Shown here piece by piece: positions 16,826 to 26,156 of a stretch of DNA of 64,000 nt. The DNA is from Flavobacterium sp. 270 (lineage in GTDB: Bacteria; Bacteroidota; Bacteroidia; Flavobacteriales; Flavobacteriaceae), in contig NZ_SODM01000008.1 of NCBI RefSeq assembly GCF_004368785.1, forward strand, positions 99,198 through 163,197, in the 5' to 3' direction. A program made the position numbers and the translations under genes. Position 1 is the first letter of the stretch; each line of letters starts with the position of its first letter. Under the pieces are notes generated by a model. That model did not search any database. It worked only from the letters and a program-made list of their open reading frames with translations, and had not been told where the DNA came from.

Positions 16826-17641
16826 TTAAACCCCGCTATAAACAGAAAATCCTCCGTCTAAAGTGATTTTTGATCCTGTAACAAATTTTGAGGCGTCGCT
16901 TAGTAACCAAACCAAAGCACCAATTAATTCGTCTGGATTTCCAAATCGGCTAAAAGGCGTGTTTTGAATAATTAAATTTCCTCTTTCTGTTAGACTTCCG
17001 TCTGTATTGGTTAAAAGTGTTCTGTTTTGTTCTGTCAGGAAAAATCCCGGCACGATTGCGTTTATTCTAATTTTATCTCCAAATCTTTTGGCTGCTTCTA
17101 CGGCAAACCATTTTGTATAAGAATCAATTGCCGATTTTGCCATACTGTATCCTAAAACTCTGGTTACGGCATGATCTGATGAAACGGAAGAAATATTGAC
17201 AATACTTCCTGTTCCAACATTTTTTATCACTTCACCAAAAACCTGCGTTGGTAAAATTGTTCCGAATAAATTAAGGTTCATTACCTGCTGTAAAGCTTCC
17301 ATATTCAATTGAAAAATATCTTTTCCGGGCTGAATCACAGCGTCTGGCATATTTCCTCCTGCGGCATTTACCAATCCGTCTATTTTTCCGTATTTAGAAA
17401 CTATTAAATCACGTGCGTCAATTAAATCCTGTTCTTTTGTTACATCGGCAATTAAGGCAATGGCTTCTCCTCCATTTTTTACAATTGCCGCTGCTCTTTC
17501 TGTGGCTACTTTTTCGTTGCGTCCTAACACACCTACTATGCCGCCTGCCTCTGCAATTCCGTTGATAAAAGCTTCTCCTAATATTCCAGTAGCTCCGGTT
17601 ACTACTATTACTTTTCCTTTTAATGAAAAATTGTTTTCCAC
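16826..17641 (-). CDS. SDR-family oxidoreductase, candidate D-mannonate/fructuronate oxidoreductase
   Basis: The 271-residue classical short-chain dehydrogenase shows cofactor motif TGATGILGEAF, NAAGGN, catalytic serine in VNISSVSS and YSMAK (Tyr-x-x-x-Lys). It has no signal peptide and is cytoplasmic. SDRs of this type lie beside uronate genes in Bacteroidota and reduce fructuronate to mannonate on the route to KDG. In this context (GH28, GH105, GH115, inositol oxygenase, all yielding uronates) that role is plausible but not proven. Alternatives are 5-keto-gluconate or KduD-type reductases. It sits between the two GH28 genes. Confidence 0.65.
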   Translation of the reverse strand: MENNFSLKGKVIVVTGATGILGEAFINGIAEAGGIVGVLGRNEKVATERAAAIVKNGGEAIALIADVTKEQDLIDARDLIVSKYGKIDGLVNAAGGNMPDAVIQPGKDIFQLNMEALQQVMNLNLFGTILPTQVFGEVIKNVGTGSIVNISSVSSDHAVTRVLGYSMAKSAIDSYTKWFAVEAAKRFGDKIRINAIVPGFFLTEQNRTLLTNTDGSLTERGNLIIQNTPFSRFGNPDELIGALVWLLSDASKFVTGSKITLDGGFSVYSGV

Positions 17642-17756
17642 GTGTTGTTTATTTAAAATTTAGTAAATCAGTTTTTTTCAAATTTAAAACTACTTACTGG
17701 GGAATTAAAATGTATTTTACTTTGGTTTGTTAACTTTTTAATCTGAATCAATTTTA

Positions 17757-17894
17757 GACGCGGATGACACAGATTCACTATCGCGAAAACGCGGATTTCA
17801 ACTGATTTTTTATTCCTGTTTTAATTCAATGCTAAAAAGAAAAATCCGTTTTTTTTCAGCGTCTTTACGAAGTAAATCCGCGTCATCTGTGTTC
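17757..17894. repeat. Paired GACGCGGATGACACAG / CCGCGTCATCTGTGTTC repeat
   Basis: The left block GACGCGGATGACACAGATT (17757-17775) and the right block AATCCGCGTCATCTGTGTTC (17875-17894) are largely reverse complements, with TATCGCGAAAACGCGGATTT between. It is the same family as at 16676-16812. Confidence 0.55.
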
Positions 17895-17909
17895 TTATTC
17901 CTCAATCTT

Positions 17910-19472
17910 TTATTTTTTAGGCAATTCAAATGTATTTTGCTTTGGTTCATTCACTTTTTTCAAACTCTCCGTATCAAGATTGGCAGACAGTACCTCTTTA
18001 AAAATAATCTGCTGTATTTTATCCGAGGGAACATTAATATTTTCCATAACCAAATCTTTTACATCATCAAAAACAAAGGCTGGACGGAAATCTTCTTTTT
18101 CCAGAATCAATTTTATGTTTTTCATCTGAATACCATTTACGTGGCGAACATAAAATCCCCACGATGGCAATTCTCCAAACATGGTAAATTCCGGATATCC
18201 TTTTATATTTTCTAAAACGTCTTTTAATCGGCTTAAAGGCAAATATGCCATTCCTTTTGTGGCTCTTCCGGGATAGGTGATTTCGATATTTTCTAACGTT
18301 ACATTTTCGATTGAATATCCCGGAATTCCTGCAATAGAAGCCGGAAATGGATTGTGAAAATAATCTACTTCGGGCCCGCGCATATCATAATCGATATCGG
18401 GACGACCAAATGGAATCTGAGCTTTTACATCTTTTATACTTACATTCTTGATATAGCCCGGTTTGTCTCCGTTTCGATGTCCTAACCGAATCAAAATTGC
18501 GTTTCCTGTATTTACGGCTGTAATATTCGAAACTTTAATATTCTCAATTTCAGCACCATCTACAGATTCAATCGCAATTGCCGATCTAAAAGTGTCAAAA
18601 ACCTGAATATTTTCTATGGTCACATTTTTAAAACTTCCGTACGAACCTGTGCCAAATTTTAAGGCATTTGCACTCGATCTTACCGTGCAGTTTGCGATAT
18701 AAATATTGTTGTTCTGCAATCCCGGAGTTTCCGATTTTAAACAGATTCCATCGTCTGCCGAATTTACGTCGCAGTTTGTAATTCTCACGTTTTCGCAACC
18801 GTCAATATCAATTCCGTCATTGTTCCAATAGGCTCTGCTGTCTACTTTTATGGCATCAATTACAATATTTTTAGACTGATCAAAACATTGCACCCAGCCG
18901 GAACTGTTTTTGAGTGTGATGTTTTTCATTGTTATGGAATCACATTTTACAAACGAAACCAATTTTCCTCTTCCGTCACTTGAGCGAAGTCTTCTATAAT
19001 TGTAATTCGGATCTATTTTTACTCCTGTATGATGAAGACTGTCGACTGCTAAAGCCAATTCTCTTCCTTGTCCGTCGATAATTCCTTTTCCGGTTATGGC
19101 GATATTTTTTGAGGCATTTGAAATAATCAAAGCTCTGATTTCTCCAAACTTTGGATAATCTTCCGGATTTGTACTTCCTAATAAAACTGCATCTTCTTCA
19201 AAAAATAAATTGACACCGCTTTTTATTACAATACTTCCAGTTAAAAATTTTCCCTTCGAAAAAACAACTCTTCCGCCTCCATTTTTATTCGCTGCATCAA
19301 TTGCTTTTTGAATTGCTTTTGTGTTTAATGTTTTACCATCGGCCACTGCACCAAAACTGGTTACGGGATAATCTTTCTTTTTGCCAGCGTACATTTCTAC
19401 ATTGAAACTCAACTGCAAAAGGAAAAGTAACATTACAGCAAACTTGAAAGTTTTATTATTACTACTAATCAT
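17910..19472 (-). CDS. GH28 family exported pectin hydrolase (second copy)
   Basis: I chose Met18 of the longest frame (ATG at 19470-19472) as start, because a clean signal peptide follows it (FKFAVMLLFLLQLSF...); the longest start at 19523 would place 17 basic residues before it. The protein of about 520 residues is a parallel beta-helix with GH28 aspartates in YWNNDGIDIDG and NSADDGICLK. As in the neighbouring GH28, GHG is missing (KFGTGSYG). The two copies share layout but differ clearly in sequence, so they are probably enzymes for different linkages. The C-terminal 80 residues add a non-helical region. It is co-directional with the SSS symporter, 83 nt downstream of it. Confidence 0.85.
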   Translation of the reverse strand: MISSNNKTFKFAVMLLFLLQLSFNVEMYAGKKKDYPVTSFGAVADGKTLNTKAIQKAIDAANKNGGGRVVFSKGKFLTGSIVIKSGVNLFFEEDAVLLGSTNPEDYPKFGEIRALIISNASKNIAITGKGIIDGQGRELALAVDSLHHTGVKIDPNYNYRRLRSSDGRGKLVSFVKCDSITMKNITLKNSSGWVQCFDQSKNIVIDAIKVDSRAYWNNDGIDIDGCENVRITNCDVNSADDGICLKSETPGLQNNNIYIANCTVRSSANALKFGTGSYGSFKNVTIENIQVFDTFRSAIAIESVDGAEIENIKVSNITAVNTGNAILIRLGHRNGDKPGYIKNVSIKDVKAQIPFGRPDIDYDMRGPEVDYFHNPFPASIAGIPGYSIENVTLENIEITYPGRATKGMAYLPLSRLKDVLENIKGYPEFTMFGELPSWGFYVRHVNGIQMKNIKLILEKEDFRPAFVFDDVKDLVMENINVPSDKIQQIIFKEVLSANLDTESLKKVNEPKQNTFELPKK

Positions 19473-19493
19473 TTTATTGTTATTTCTTAATTT

Positions 19494-19551
19494 AAAAATC
19501 CGTGAAAATCCGCGTTTTTGCAAAGCAAATCCGTGTCATCCGCGTTCTAAT
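19494..19551. repeat. Short CCGTGAAAATCCGCG intergenic repeat
   Basis: AAATCCGTGAAAATCCGCG and AAATCCGTGTCATCCGCGTTC lie between the GH28 gene and the symporter gene. They belong to the same sequence family as 16676 and 17757 but are a direct rather than inverted pair. Confidence 0.45.
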
Positions 19552-19555
19552 TATT

Positions 19556-21193
19556 TTACCAAAACACCGTATATAAAGCAACCAAAATACTGCAGATAAT
19601 AAAGGAACCAACCACAAATTCTGAAGATACTTTAAACATGGAAGTATCCACTTCTATGGTATGATTTTCATGTTGTTCTTTTGGTTCTGATTTTAACAAA
19701 CTGACTGCTATCATGATAAAGACTATGATAAAAAAAGCGATTGTCATTCTATCTAAAAACGGATAATCAGGAAAAGCGCCATTGGTCCACATTGGCAGAA
19801 ATTTTAAAACTGCTGCAATCGGCACAGTCAGCATTGCGCCGGCAAGTCCTGCTGATGCCGTTGTTTTTTTCCAGAACATTCCCAACAAGAAAATCGCCAA
19901 AACTCCCGGTGAGAAGAAGCCAACATATTCTTGTATAAATTGATACGCCTGATCTAATGTTTTTAATTGAGGTGCAACAAGCGCAGCAATTATCATACAA
20001 ACTACTACGCACCATCTTCCGGTAAGCACTAATTTTCTTTCTGATGCGTCTCTGTTGAAATATTTTTTATAAATATCTAATGAAAAAATAGTCGAAATAC
20101 TATTCGCTTTTCCTGCTAAAGAAGCAACAATTGCCGCTGTTAAAGCTGCTAATGCTACACCTTTTAGTCCCGCAGGCAAAAGATTCATTAAAGTTGGATA
20201 CGCATGATCTGGTTTTAAAACTCCGGCTGCATCCACCATTTCTCTTTGAAACATTCCGTTTTGGTGCATTACATACATCGCAATTCCGGGTAAAACGGCA
20301 ATAATTGGCACTAATAATTTTAAGAAAGCAGCAAATAAAATTCCTTTACGGGCCGTTTTTAAATCTGCTCCTAATGCTCTTTGCACAATGTATTGATTAC
20401 AACCCCAATACGCCAGATTATTAATCAGCATTCCGCCAACGATTACAGAAAGTCCCGGTAATTCTGCATAATGCGGACTTGATTTATCAAATATCATGTG
20501 AAGATGATCGGGCGCTTCGTCTTTTATAATAGAAAGCGCTTTTAGAATGTCTTTGCCAAAACCAAATTGTTCTGATAATAAGGTCAGGGATAAATAAGTC
20601 GTTACCAAACCTCCCAATATCAATACTACTACCTGAAAAATATCGGTATAACCAATTACTTTCATACCGCCTAAAGTTACTATTACGGCAAATAAACTCA
20701 AACCTACAATGCAAAATTCGAAACTAATTGGTGCTATGGATGAAATCGCCAAAGCGCCTAAATAAATGATCGAAGTAAGATTTACAAATACGTATATCAA
20801 TAACCAAATGATTGCCATTATGGTACTTACGGTGCCGTTGTATCTTTTTGCCAAAAACTGAGGCATGGTAAATATCTTGTTTTTTAGATATACGGGCAGA
20901 ATAAACATCGCAACCAAAATTAAGGTTGCAGCAGACATCCATTCGTAAGATGCTATGGCTAAACCAAGTGCAAAACCAGAACCGCTCATGCCAATAAAAT
21001 GCTCTGCCGAAATATTGGATGCTATTAAAGACGCTCCAATGGCCCACCAAGTTAGCGAACCTTCTGCCAGAAAATATTCGTTGGAACTGGTTACTGCATT
21101 TTTCTTACTTCTGTAAATATACATTCCGTAGGCTGTAACTAAGATGAAGTAGATGAGGAAAACAATGTAATCTGCGGATTGTAAGACATTCAT
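19556..21193 (-). CDS. SSS-family sodium/solute symporter (SGLT type)
   Basis: The 545-residue membrane protein has about 13-14 helices. The first (YIVFLIYFILVTAYGMYIY) is followed by the family's LAEGSLTWWAIGASLIASN and the SGLT-type WGCNQYIVQRALGA motif. It imports a sugar, polyol or uronate with sodium. It lies between GH28 and an acetyltransferase-like gene. SGLT-like carriers from such loci often take up monosaccharides released in the periplasm. Myo-inositol is a further candidate because an inositol oxygenase is encoded 5 kb away. Substrate cannot be deduced from the sequence. Confidence 0.85.
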   Translation of the reverse strand: MNVLQSADYIVFLIYFILVTAYGMYIYRSKKNAVTSSNEYFLAEGSLTWWAIGASLIASNISAEHFIGMSGSGFALGLAIASYEWMSAATLILVAMFILPVYLKNKIFTMPQFLAKRYNGTVSTIMAIIWLLIYVFVNLTSIIYLGALAISSIAPISFEFCIVGLSLFAVIVTLGGMKVIGYTDIFQVVVLILGGLVTTYLSLTLLSEQFGFGKDILKALSIIKDEAPDHLHMIFDKSSPHYAELPGLSVIVGGMLINNLAYWGCNQYIVQRALGADLKTARKGILFAAFLKLLVPIIAVLPGIAMYVMHQNGMFQREMVDAAGVLKPDHAYPTLMNLLPAGLKGVALAALTAAIVASLAGKANSISTIFSLDIYKKYFNRDASERKLVLTGRWCVVVCMIIAALVAPQLKTLDQAYQFIQEYVGFFSPGVLAIFLLGMFWKKTTASAGLAGAMLTVPIAAVLKFLPMWTNGAFPDYPFLDRMTIAFFIIVFIMIAVSLLKSEPKEQHENHTIEVDTSMFKVSSEFVVGSFIICSILVALYTVFW

Positions 21194-21314
21194 AATTGGT
21201 GTGGTTATAGTTAGTATTTTTAGTTATTTAGAAGAAAATATCCTGACTAAATAAATTTTGAAAGCAAAGGTTTTTTTGTGGTTATTGAGGTTAGAACCTT
21301 TTGCGTTTCTATTT

Positions 21315-22463
21315 TTAAACTTTCAAAAGCAATTTCTTTTTATAGAGAAAATAAAGTAAAATGAGCTGTACAATTGTGACCGAAAGCGTTGTAAAAACGG
21401 GCTGCCAAATGATTGGGGCAAATTTGATAAGTCCGCCAAATACAAATCCGGCTGTGTGCGCAAAACTTACTAATCCTTCTGATGCCATATATATTAAAAT
21501 GGAATTTGAGCCAATTAATATTAAAGGAAATGCCCATTTGTGATATCCTAAAATATCCATTATGACATAAAAAAAGACAAAAAATAAAATACTGCAGCCA
21601 CCAACAAAACATACAAATGAGCTGGACCACAAATGTTTATTGATCGGGAAATCAAAATCCCAAAGAAGTCCAATTGTTATTAAAATAAGAGCCGAAGCGA
21701 TTATTATTACGACTTTGTTATTTCTTGAAAAATAAGGACTTTCGGTTTTTAAAAATGTTCCTAAAAACATTCCTAATAATGCTGTGGCAATGGCTGGTAT
21801 TGTAGAAAATAATCCTTCTGGATCATAGACTACGCTGTGTAATCTTCCCGGCAGGAAAAGTCTGTCTATGTAACCTTCTAACGATCCTTCTTTGGTTAAA
21901 ATACCGGCTCCAAAACCCGGAACCGGTATTAGTTTCATAGCCAAATAATAACCAATCAAAATACCTATGAACCAAATTATCTGTTTTTTTAAATCGAAAT
22001 TTAAATAGATTAATCCGGCAAAAAACCAAGCCAGACCTATGCGTCCTAATACGCTGGCAAAACGCGTTTGATCAAAACCGTCAAAACGTAATAATCCGTT
22101 TACTATAAAACCCAGTACGATTAAAATACAGGTTCTCTTTAGCATCGATACATATATTTTTCGTTTTTCTTTTGCGGGTAATTCTCTTGGTGTTTTTACT
22201 CCTGCTAGAGCCATTTTCTTTTCAAAAGAATACGGCATAGAAACTCCTGCAACGAATAAAAATATCGGAAATATCATGTCGTAAAACGTAATACCTTCCC
22301 ATTCTGTATGATGCAATTGCGATGACATCCACACAAAAACCGGAATTGGCGCAGCTTTAGCCAAAGCATGAATGATATGCTCGCCGCTCATAATCCAAAA
22401 CATAACAAAGCCTCGCAGCGCGTCTAAAGAAATTAATCTTCCAGATGTAATTGTTTTACTCAT
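21315..22463 (-). CDS. HGSNAT/NagX-like membrane N-acetyltransferase (DUF5009 group)
   Basis: The 382-residue protein has about 10 membrane helices and the N-terminal signature RLISLDALRGFVMFWIMSGE. It then has LHHTEWEGITFYDMIFPIFLF, which matches the active-site segment of human heparan-alpha-glucosaminide N-acetyltransferase; H52 corresponds to the catalytic histidine. HGSNAT moves an acetyl group across the lysosomal membrane onto a terminal alpha-GlcN so that alpha-N-acetylglucosaminidase (GH89) can act. A GH89 gene is present in this region. Most bacterial relatives have unknown acceptors, so transfer to GlcN is inferred. It may acetylate other periplasmic sugars. The gene stands alone between repeat-filled gaps. 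Confidence 0.75.
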   Translation of the reverse strand: MSKTITSGRLISLDALRGFVMFWIMSGEHIIHALAKAAPIPVFVWMSSQLHHTEWEGITFYDMIFPIFLFVAGVSMPYSFEKKMALAGVKTPRELPAKEKRKIYVSMLKRTCILIVLGFIVNGLLRFDGFDQTRFASVLGRIGLAWFFAGLIYLNFDLKKQIIWFIGILIGYYLAMKLIPVPGFGAGILTKEGSLEGYIDRLFLPGRLHSVVYDPEGLFSTIPAIATALLGMFLGTFLKTESPYFSRNNKVVIIIASALILITIGLLWDFDFPINKHLWSSSFVCFVGGCSILFFVFFYVIMDILGYHKWAFPLILIGSNSILIYMASEGLVSFAHTAGFVFGGLIKFAPIIWQPVFTTLSVTIVQLILLYFLYKKKLLLKV

Positions 22464-22494
22464 ACTTTATTGATTTATAAGCATATTTTTAGTG

Positions 22495-22516
22495 TTGATG
22501 CTTTTTTAAGCATCAA
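22495..22516. repeat. 9-bp hairpin in the leader of the acetyltransferase gene
   Basis: TTGATGCTT (22495-22503) and AAGCATCAA (22508-22516) form a perfect stem with a 4-nt loop, 32 nt before the start codon. It could be a 5' hairpin or an operator. No T-tract suits a terminator of an upstream minus-strand gene at this position, although GH2 ends 220 nt further upstream. Confidence 0.4.
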
Positions 22517-22564
22517 TAATTTTGTTGATTTTTTTAATGAAATGTAACGTTGTTTACGCTTCAA

Positions 22565-22712
22565 CTTTGTCAAAGTTTTAAACTTTGACAAAGATTATAC
22601 GGTTGAATTTTCCATGCATTTTGTCATTTCGACGGAAGAGAAATCTTCACTAGAAGCTCGACAAAGTTTGATTTTGTTAGTGAGATTGCTTCGTTCCTCG
22701 CAATGACCAATC
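22565..22712. repeat. CTTTGTCAAAGTTT palindrome plus GTCATTTCGACGG long inverted repeat
   Basis: CTTTGTCAAAGTTT-T-AAACTTTGACAAAG (22565-22593) is a perfect 14-bp palindrome. It is followed at about 22622-22710 by an imperfect long inverted repeat: GTCATTTCGACGGAAGAGAA faces CTTCGTTCCTCGCAATGAC. Both are common intergenic repeat types in flavobacteria, as far as I recall. They lie between GH2 and the acetyltransferase gene. Confidence 0.5.
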
Positions 22713-22736
22713 TTTGTCAAACTCATAACTCATAAT

Positions 22737-25700
22737 TTACTCTATCGGCTTAATAACAAACCCATAACTATATTCACTTTGTTTTAATAAATAGGGTTCG
22801 TGCGGCGGTAATCCCCAGCTGTTGTCGCCGCCTAAGCCGCGCTGCGTAAGGTCAACACAAACTACTACTTCTTTTCTTGGTGTAATATCGCTGGCGTGAA
22901 TGTTCTTTTTTGATAATCCAGCGTCAAAATCACTTGGATAATTGTTTAAAGTACTTATTCCCAAAGGCTGTAAACCTTTTATTTCTAAGCCTTTTCCGGC
23001 ATTATTTAAAAGTGTAAACCAGCGAACATCCGTTTTATATCCGTTTTCCTGCGGACGTGTGTACGGCACATATTGATCTGCTACTTTACTTTGATAAATT
23101 CCTTTTAATGCCGAAGTATTTCGGTCTGGATAATTTTCTAAAGGGCCTCTTCCGTAATAATCCAGATTTTCTAATGCTTCTTTCAAAGTAAAAATCATTC
23201 CGAAACGTGGTATTTCCGATACTTTATTCTCCCCTTTTTTATAAGAAGACTGGATTTCTAAACTCCCATCATTATTAAGTGAATATTTAATCGAATATTC
23301 AGAGAAAACATCATTGAGTTTCATTTTTGCAACGACATAACTTTTCCCGTTTTCCTGCACCATTTGAATGTTTTCTACAGTCAAATTATCACCAGCTGTT
23401 CGCCAAACATTTGCTTTTATATCCATTTTGTTTCCGTAATCATTATCTGTTGGCGCTCTCCAAAAGTTAGGTTTGGGATATTGTTTAAAATATTCTTCGC
23501 CTTTTAAACTGTAATAGGAAATCAAACCAGTCGTTTTGCTAATCTTAACGGTAACATTTGCAGTACTTAAAATAAATTCTTTTTGTTCTTCTTTACTATT
23601 TGAAGATGAATTTGCCTGCTCACTTTTTGCAAAATAATTTTCATTTTGAAGAACAAATTGTTCTTTGGCAATTTCAAAATTTTCGGGTATTAATTCTGTA
23701 CTTGTTTTAGTACAAGCAAAAACATTCAATAAATATTCTACTCCTGATTTTGATGGTAATTGAGGAAGATTAATTTTAAACTGTTTTTTAGATTTTGGAC
23801 TTAGTACAACCTCAATTGTTCCTTCTTTTATACTTTTTCCGTTTTCTAAAACCTGATATTTGAAGTTGTAATTACTCAAATTTGTAAAACCAAAATCGTT
23901 TGTAATTTCGATAAGTCCATTTTTAAGATCTACGGCACTAAACAAAATATCCTGATATACTTTTTTCACTTCAAATGCTCCGGGATGCGGTGTACGATCC
24001 GGCCAGACTAATCCATCATTACAACCGTTTTCGTCATTTGTATCATTTTGACCGCCCATATCACCGCCATACGCCCAATATTCGCGTCCGATTTCATCTT
24101 TCATTTTAAAACCCTGATCTACCCAGTCCCAAATAAAACCGCCCTGCATATTTTTGCTTCCGCGAATGATATCCCAATATTCCTGAAAATTACCGTTGCT
24201 GTTCCCCATTGAATGTGCATACTCACACATAATATACGGACGCGTTACTTCTTTGCGCGCTGCATATTCTTTCATGTAAGCAATTGTCGGGTACATTGGA
24301 CAGACAATATCAGTGTTTTCATTTTCTTTGGCTTGTTCAAACTGTACCAAACGCGTGTTATCTCTGTTTTTTATCCATTTGTAAGCATCATGAAATACAG
24401 GCCCGTTGGCACTTTCATTTCCTAAAGACCAAAGGATTACAGAAGGTGCATTTTTGTCTCTTTCTACCAAACTGTAAATTCTGTCCATGTGAGCGGCATG
24501 CCATTCTGGAAGATGACCCGGATTCGTTTTTGGATTCATCCAAATTAGAGGCTGTCCTTCTACTCCCATTCCGTGACTTTCTATATTCGCTTCGTCAACC
24601 AAAAAGATTCCATATTTATTACAAAGTTTTACCCATAAAATATTGTTCGGATAATGACTGCATCGCACTGAATTTATATTCAGCTGTTTCATCATTTTGA
24701 TGTCTTTGATCATCGTCGCTTCGTCCTGATAATGTCCGGTTACAGGATTATGCTCATGAATATTAACGCCATGAATCATTAATCTTACTCCGTTTACGAG
24801 TAATTGTCCGCCTTTTAATTCTACTTTTCTAAAACCGATTTCGGTAGAAGTCGTTTCTATTATAGTGCCTTTTTCATTTTTTAAAGTAAGGAGCAGCGTA
24901 TATAAGTTTGGTGTTTCACTGCTCCATAACTTCGGATTGGAAACGTTTTGAGCAAAATTGACTGTCTGCGTTTTCCCTGAAAAATTTACCGCAATCTCTT
25001 TAGTAAAAATATTTTTTCCTGATGCATCAACCAATTTTGCAATTAATTTTTGGTTGTTTACAGCACTTGAAGTAAAGTTTTTTAAACTCACATCAACATT
25101 CAAACTTCCGTTTTTGTAATTGGCATCTAAATTAGGTTTTGCAAAAAAATCTGAAATACGAATATCTCCTGTGCTGTACAAATACACATTTCTGTCTATT
25201 CCAGAAAGTCTCCAGAAATCCTGATCTTCAAGATAAGAACCATCGCTCCATCTGTAAACTTCTACCGCAAGATCATTTTTTCCGGGTTTTAGGTATTTCG
25301 AAATATCAAATTCTGCAGGGCTTTTTGTGTTTTCTGTATAGCCTACTTTTTCTCCGTTTACCCAAATGTACATGGCTGATGTTCCGGCTTCAAAATGAAG
25401 GTAAACGTGTCTGTTTTTCCAGTTATCAGGCAGCACAAAATCTTTTTTGTATGAACCGACCGGATTATCCGAATGATTGATAAAAGGCGGATTTCTTTCA
25501 AATGGATAGGTAATATTGGTATAAATTGGAATTCCGTAACCATTTAATTCCCAATTTGAAGGTACTTGAAGTTCGTTCCAGTGCAGTGTACTAAAATCGG
25601 TTTTATAGAAATCTTTCGGACGCTGGTCTGGTGTTGGCGACCAAGAGAATTTCCATTTTCCATTTAAAGAAAAATAATACGGCGAATTGGCATAATTGTC

Positions 25701-25874
25701 CTGTACAGCAGCCGTTTCGTCTGCATACGGAAGAAATGATGCACGCGCGGGTTCTCTATTAATCTGAAATACTTCTGGATTTTCCCAATCGTTTCTAGTT
25801 TCCTGTCCTGTTACGTTTGAAACGCACAGTACAAGTACACACAATAAAAGTATTCTATTTTTAATTTTTTGCAT
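22737..25874 (-). CDS. GH2 beta-galactosidase (LacZ-like), exported
   Basis: The 1045-residue enzyme has a signal peptide (ending VTGQ, about 23). It has the LacZ five-domain layout: sugar-binding jelly-roll, two immunoglobulin-like domains, barrel and C-terminal super-sandwich (PTDNDYGNKMD ... GRGPLENYPDR). The acid/base glutamate is in SVILWSLGNESANG (about residue 475) and the nucleophile in YIMCEYAHSMGNSNG (about 545). Both are intact. It removes beta-galactose (or, in some GH2, other beta-sugars) from side chains. It is the largest enzyme of this gene string. Similar exported LacZ-type GH2 are frequent in pectin, arabinogalactan and host-glycan loci, so the substrate is uncertain. Confidence 0.93.
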   Translation of the reverse strand: MQKIKNRILLLCVLVLCVSNVTGQETRNDWENPEVFQINREPARASFLPYADETAAVQDNYANSPYYFSLNGKWKFSWSPTPDQRPKDFYKTDFSTLHWNELQVPSNWELNGYGIPIYTNITYPFERNPPFINHSDNPVGSYKKDFVLPDNWKNRHVYLHFEAGTSAMYIWVNGEKVGYTENTKSPAEFDISKYLKPGKNDLAVEVYRWSDGSYLEDQDFWRLSGIDRNVYLYSTGDIRISDFFAKPNLDANYKNGSLNVDVSLKNFTSSAVNNQKLIAKLVDASGKNIFTKEIAVNFSGKTQTVNFAQNVSNPKLWSSETPNLYTLLLTLKNEKGTIIETTSTEIGFRKVELKGGQLLVNGVRLMIHGVNIHEHNPVTGHYQDEATMIKDIKMMKQLNINSVRCSHYPNNILWVKLCNKYGIFLVDEANIESHGMGVEGQPLIWMNPKTNPGHLPEWHAAHMDRIYSLVERDKNAPSVILWSLGNESANGPVFHDAYKWIKNRDNTRLVQFEQAKENENTDIVCPMYPTIAYMKEYAARKEVTRPYIMCEYAHSMGNSNGNFQEYWDIIRGSKNMQGGFIWDWVDQGFKMKDEIGREYWAYGGDMGGQNDTNDENGCNDGLVWPDRTPHPGAFEVKKVYQDILFSAVDLKNGLIEITNDFGFTNLSNYNFKYQVLENGKSIKEGTIEVVLSPKSKKQFKINLPQLPSKSGVEYLLNVFACTKTSTELIPENFEIAKEQFVLQNENYFAKSEQANSSSNSKEEQKEFILSTANVTVKISKTTGLISYYSLKGEEYFKQYPKPNFWRAPTDNDYGNKMDIKANVWRTAGDNLTVENIQMVQENGKSYVVAKMKLNDVFSEYSIKYSLNNDGSLEIQSSYKKGENKVSEIPRFGMIFTLKEALENLDYYGRGPLENYPDRNTSALKGIYQSKVADQYVPYTRPQENGYKTDVRWFTLLNNAGKGLEIKGLQPLGISTLNNYPSDFDAGLSKKNIHASDITPRKEVVVCVDLTQRGLGGDNSWGLPPHEPYLLKQSEYSYGFVIKPIE

Positions 25875-25913
25875 TTAATTTTATTTTAGATATCTGTTGG
25901 GTATATTTTTTTA

Positions 25914-26063
25914 AACACATAGAGACATAGTTTTTATTGCGTTAAAAAAGGCGTTTTACTTTGCATAAAAACATCCCGATGCTTCGGGACTATGTGTGAG
26001 AAACTAGTTTCTTTTGATACTCTTTTTTTAGTTCAAAAAAGAAAATCTATGTTTCTATGTGTT
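25914..26063. repeat. Long inverted repeat of the AACACATAGA family
   Basis: Arms AACACATAGAGACATAG (about 25914-25930) and CTATGTTTCTATGTGTT (about 26047-26063) are reverse complements with one mismatch, across about 115 nt that include CTATGTGTGAGAAACTAGTTTC. The same element is at 31500-31632, with perfect arms, and partly at 15116-15204. Confidence 0.6.
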
Positions 26064-26156
26064 AAAATTTCTCTCCCGCAGATTTAGCAGATTAAGCGGA
26101 TTTATTTCCTAATCTTTTTAATCTTCAACAACATTCAAAGAAATAATGAAGCTTTA

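Noticed and set aside
24213..24700. Overlapping plus-strand frames of 70 and 138 residues inside the GH2 gene
   Set aside because: Antisense shadows of a strong coding gene with intact catalytic motifs.
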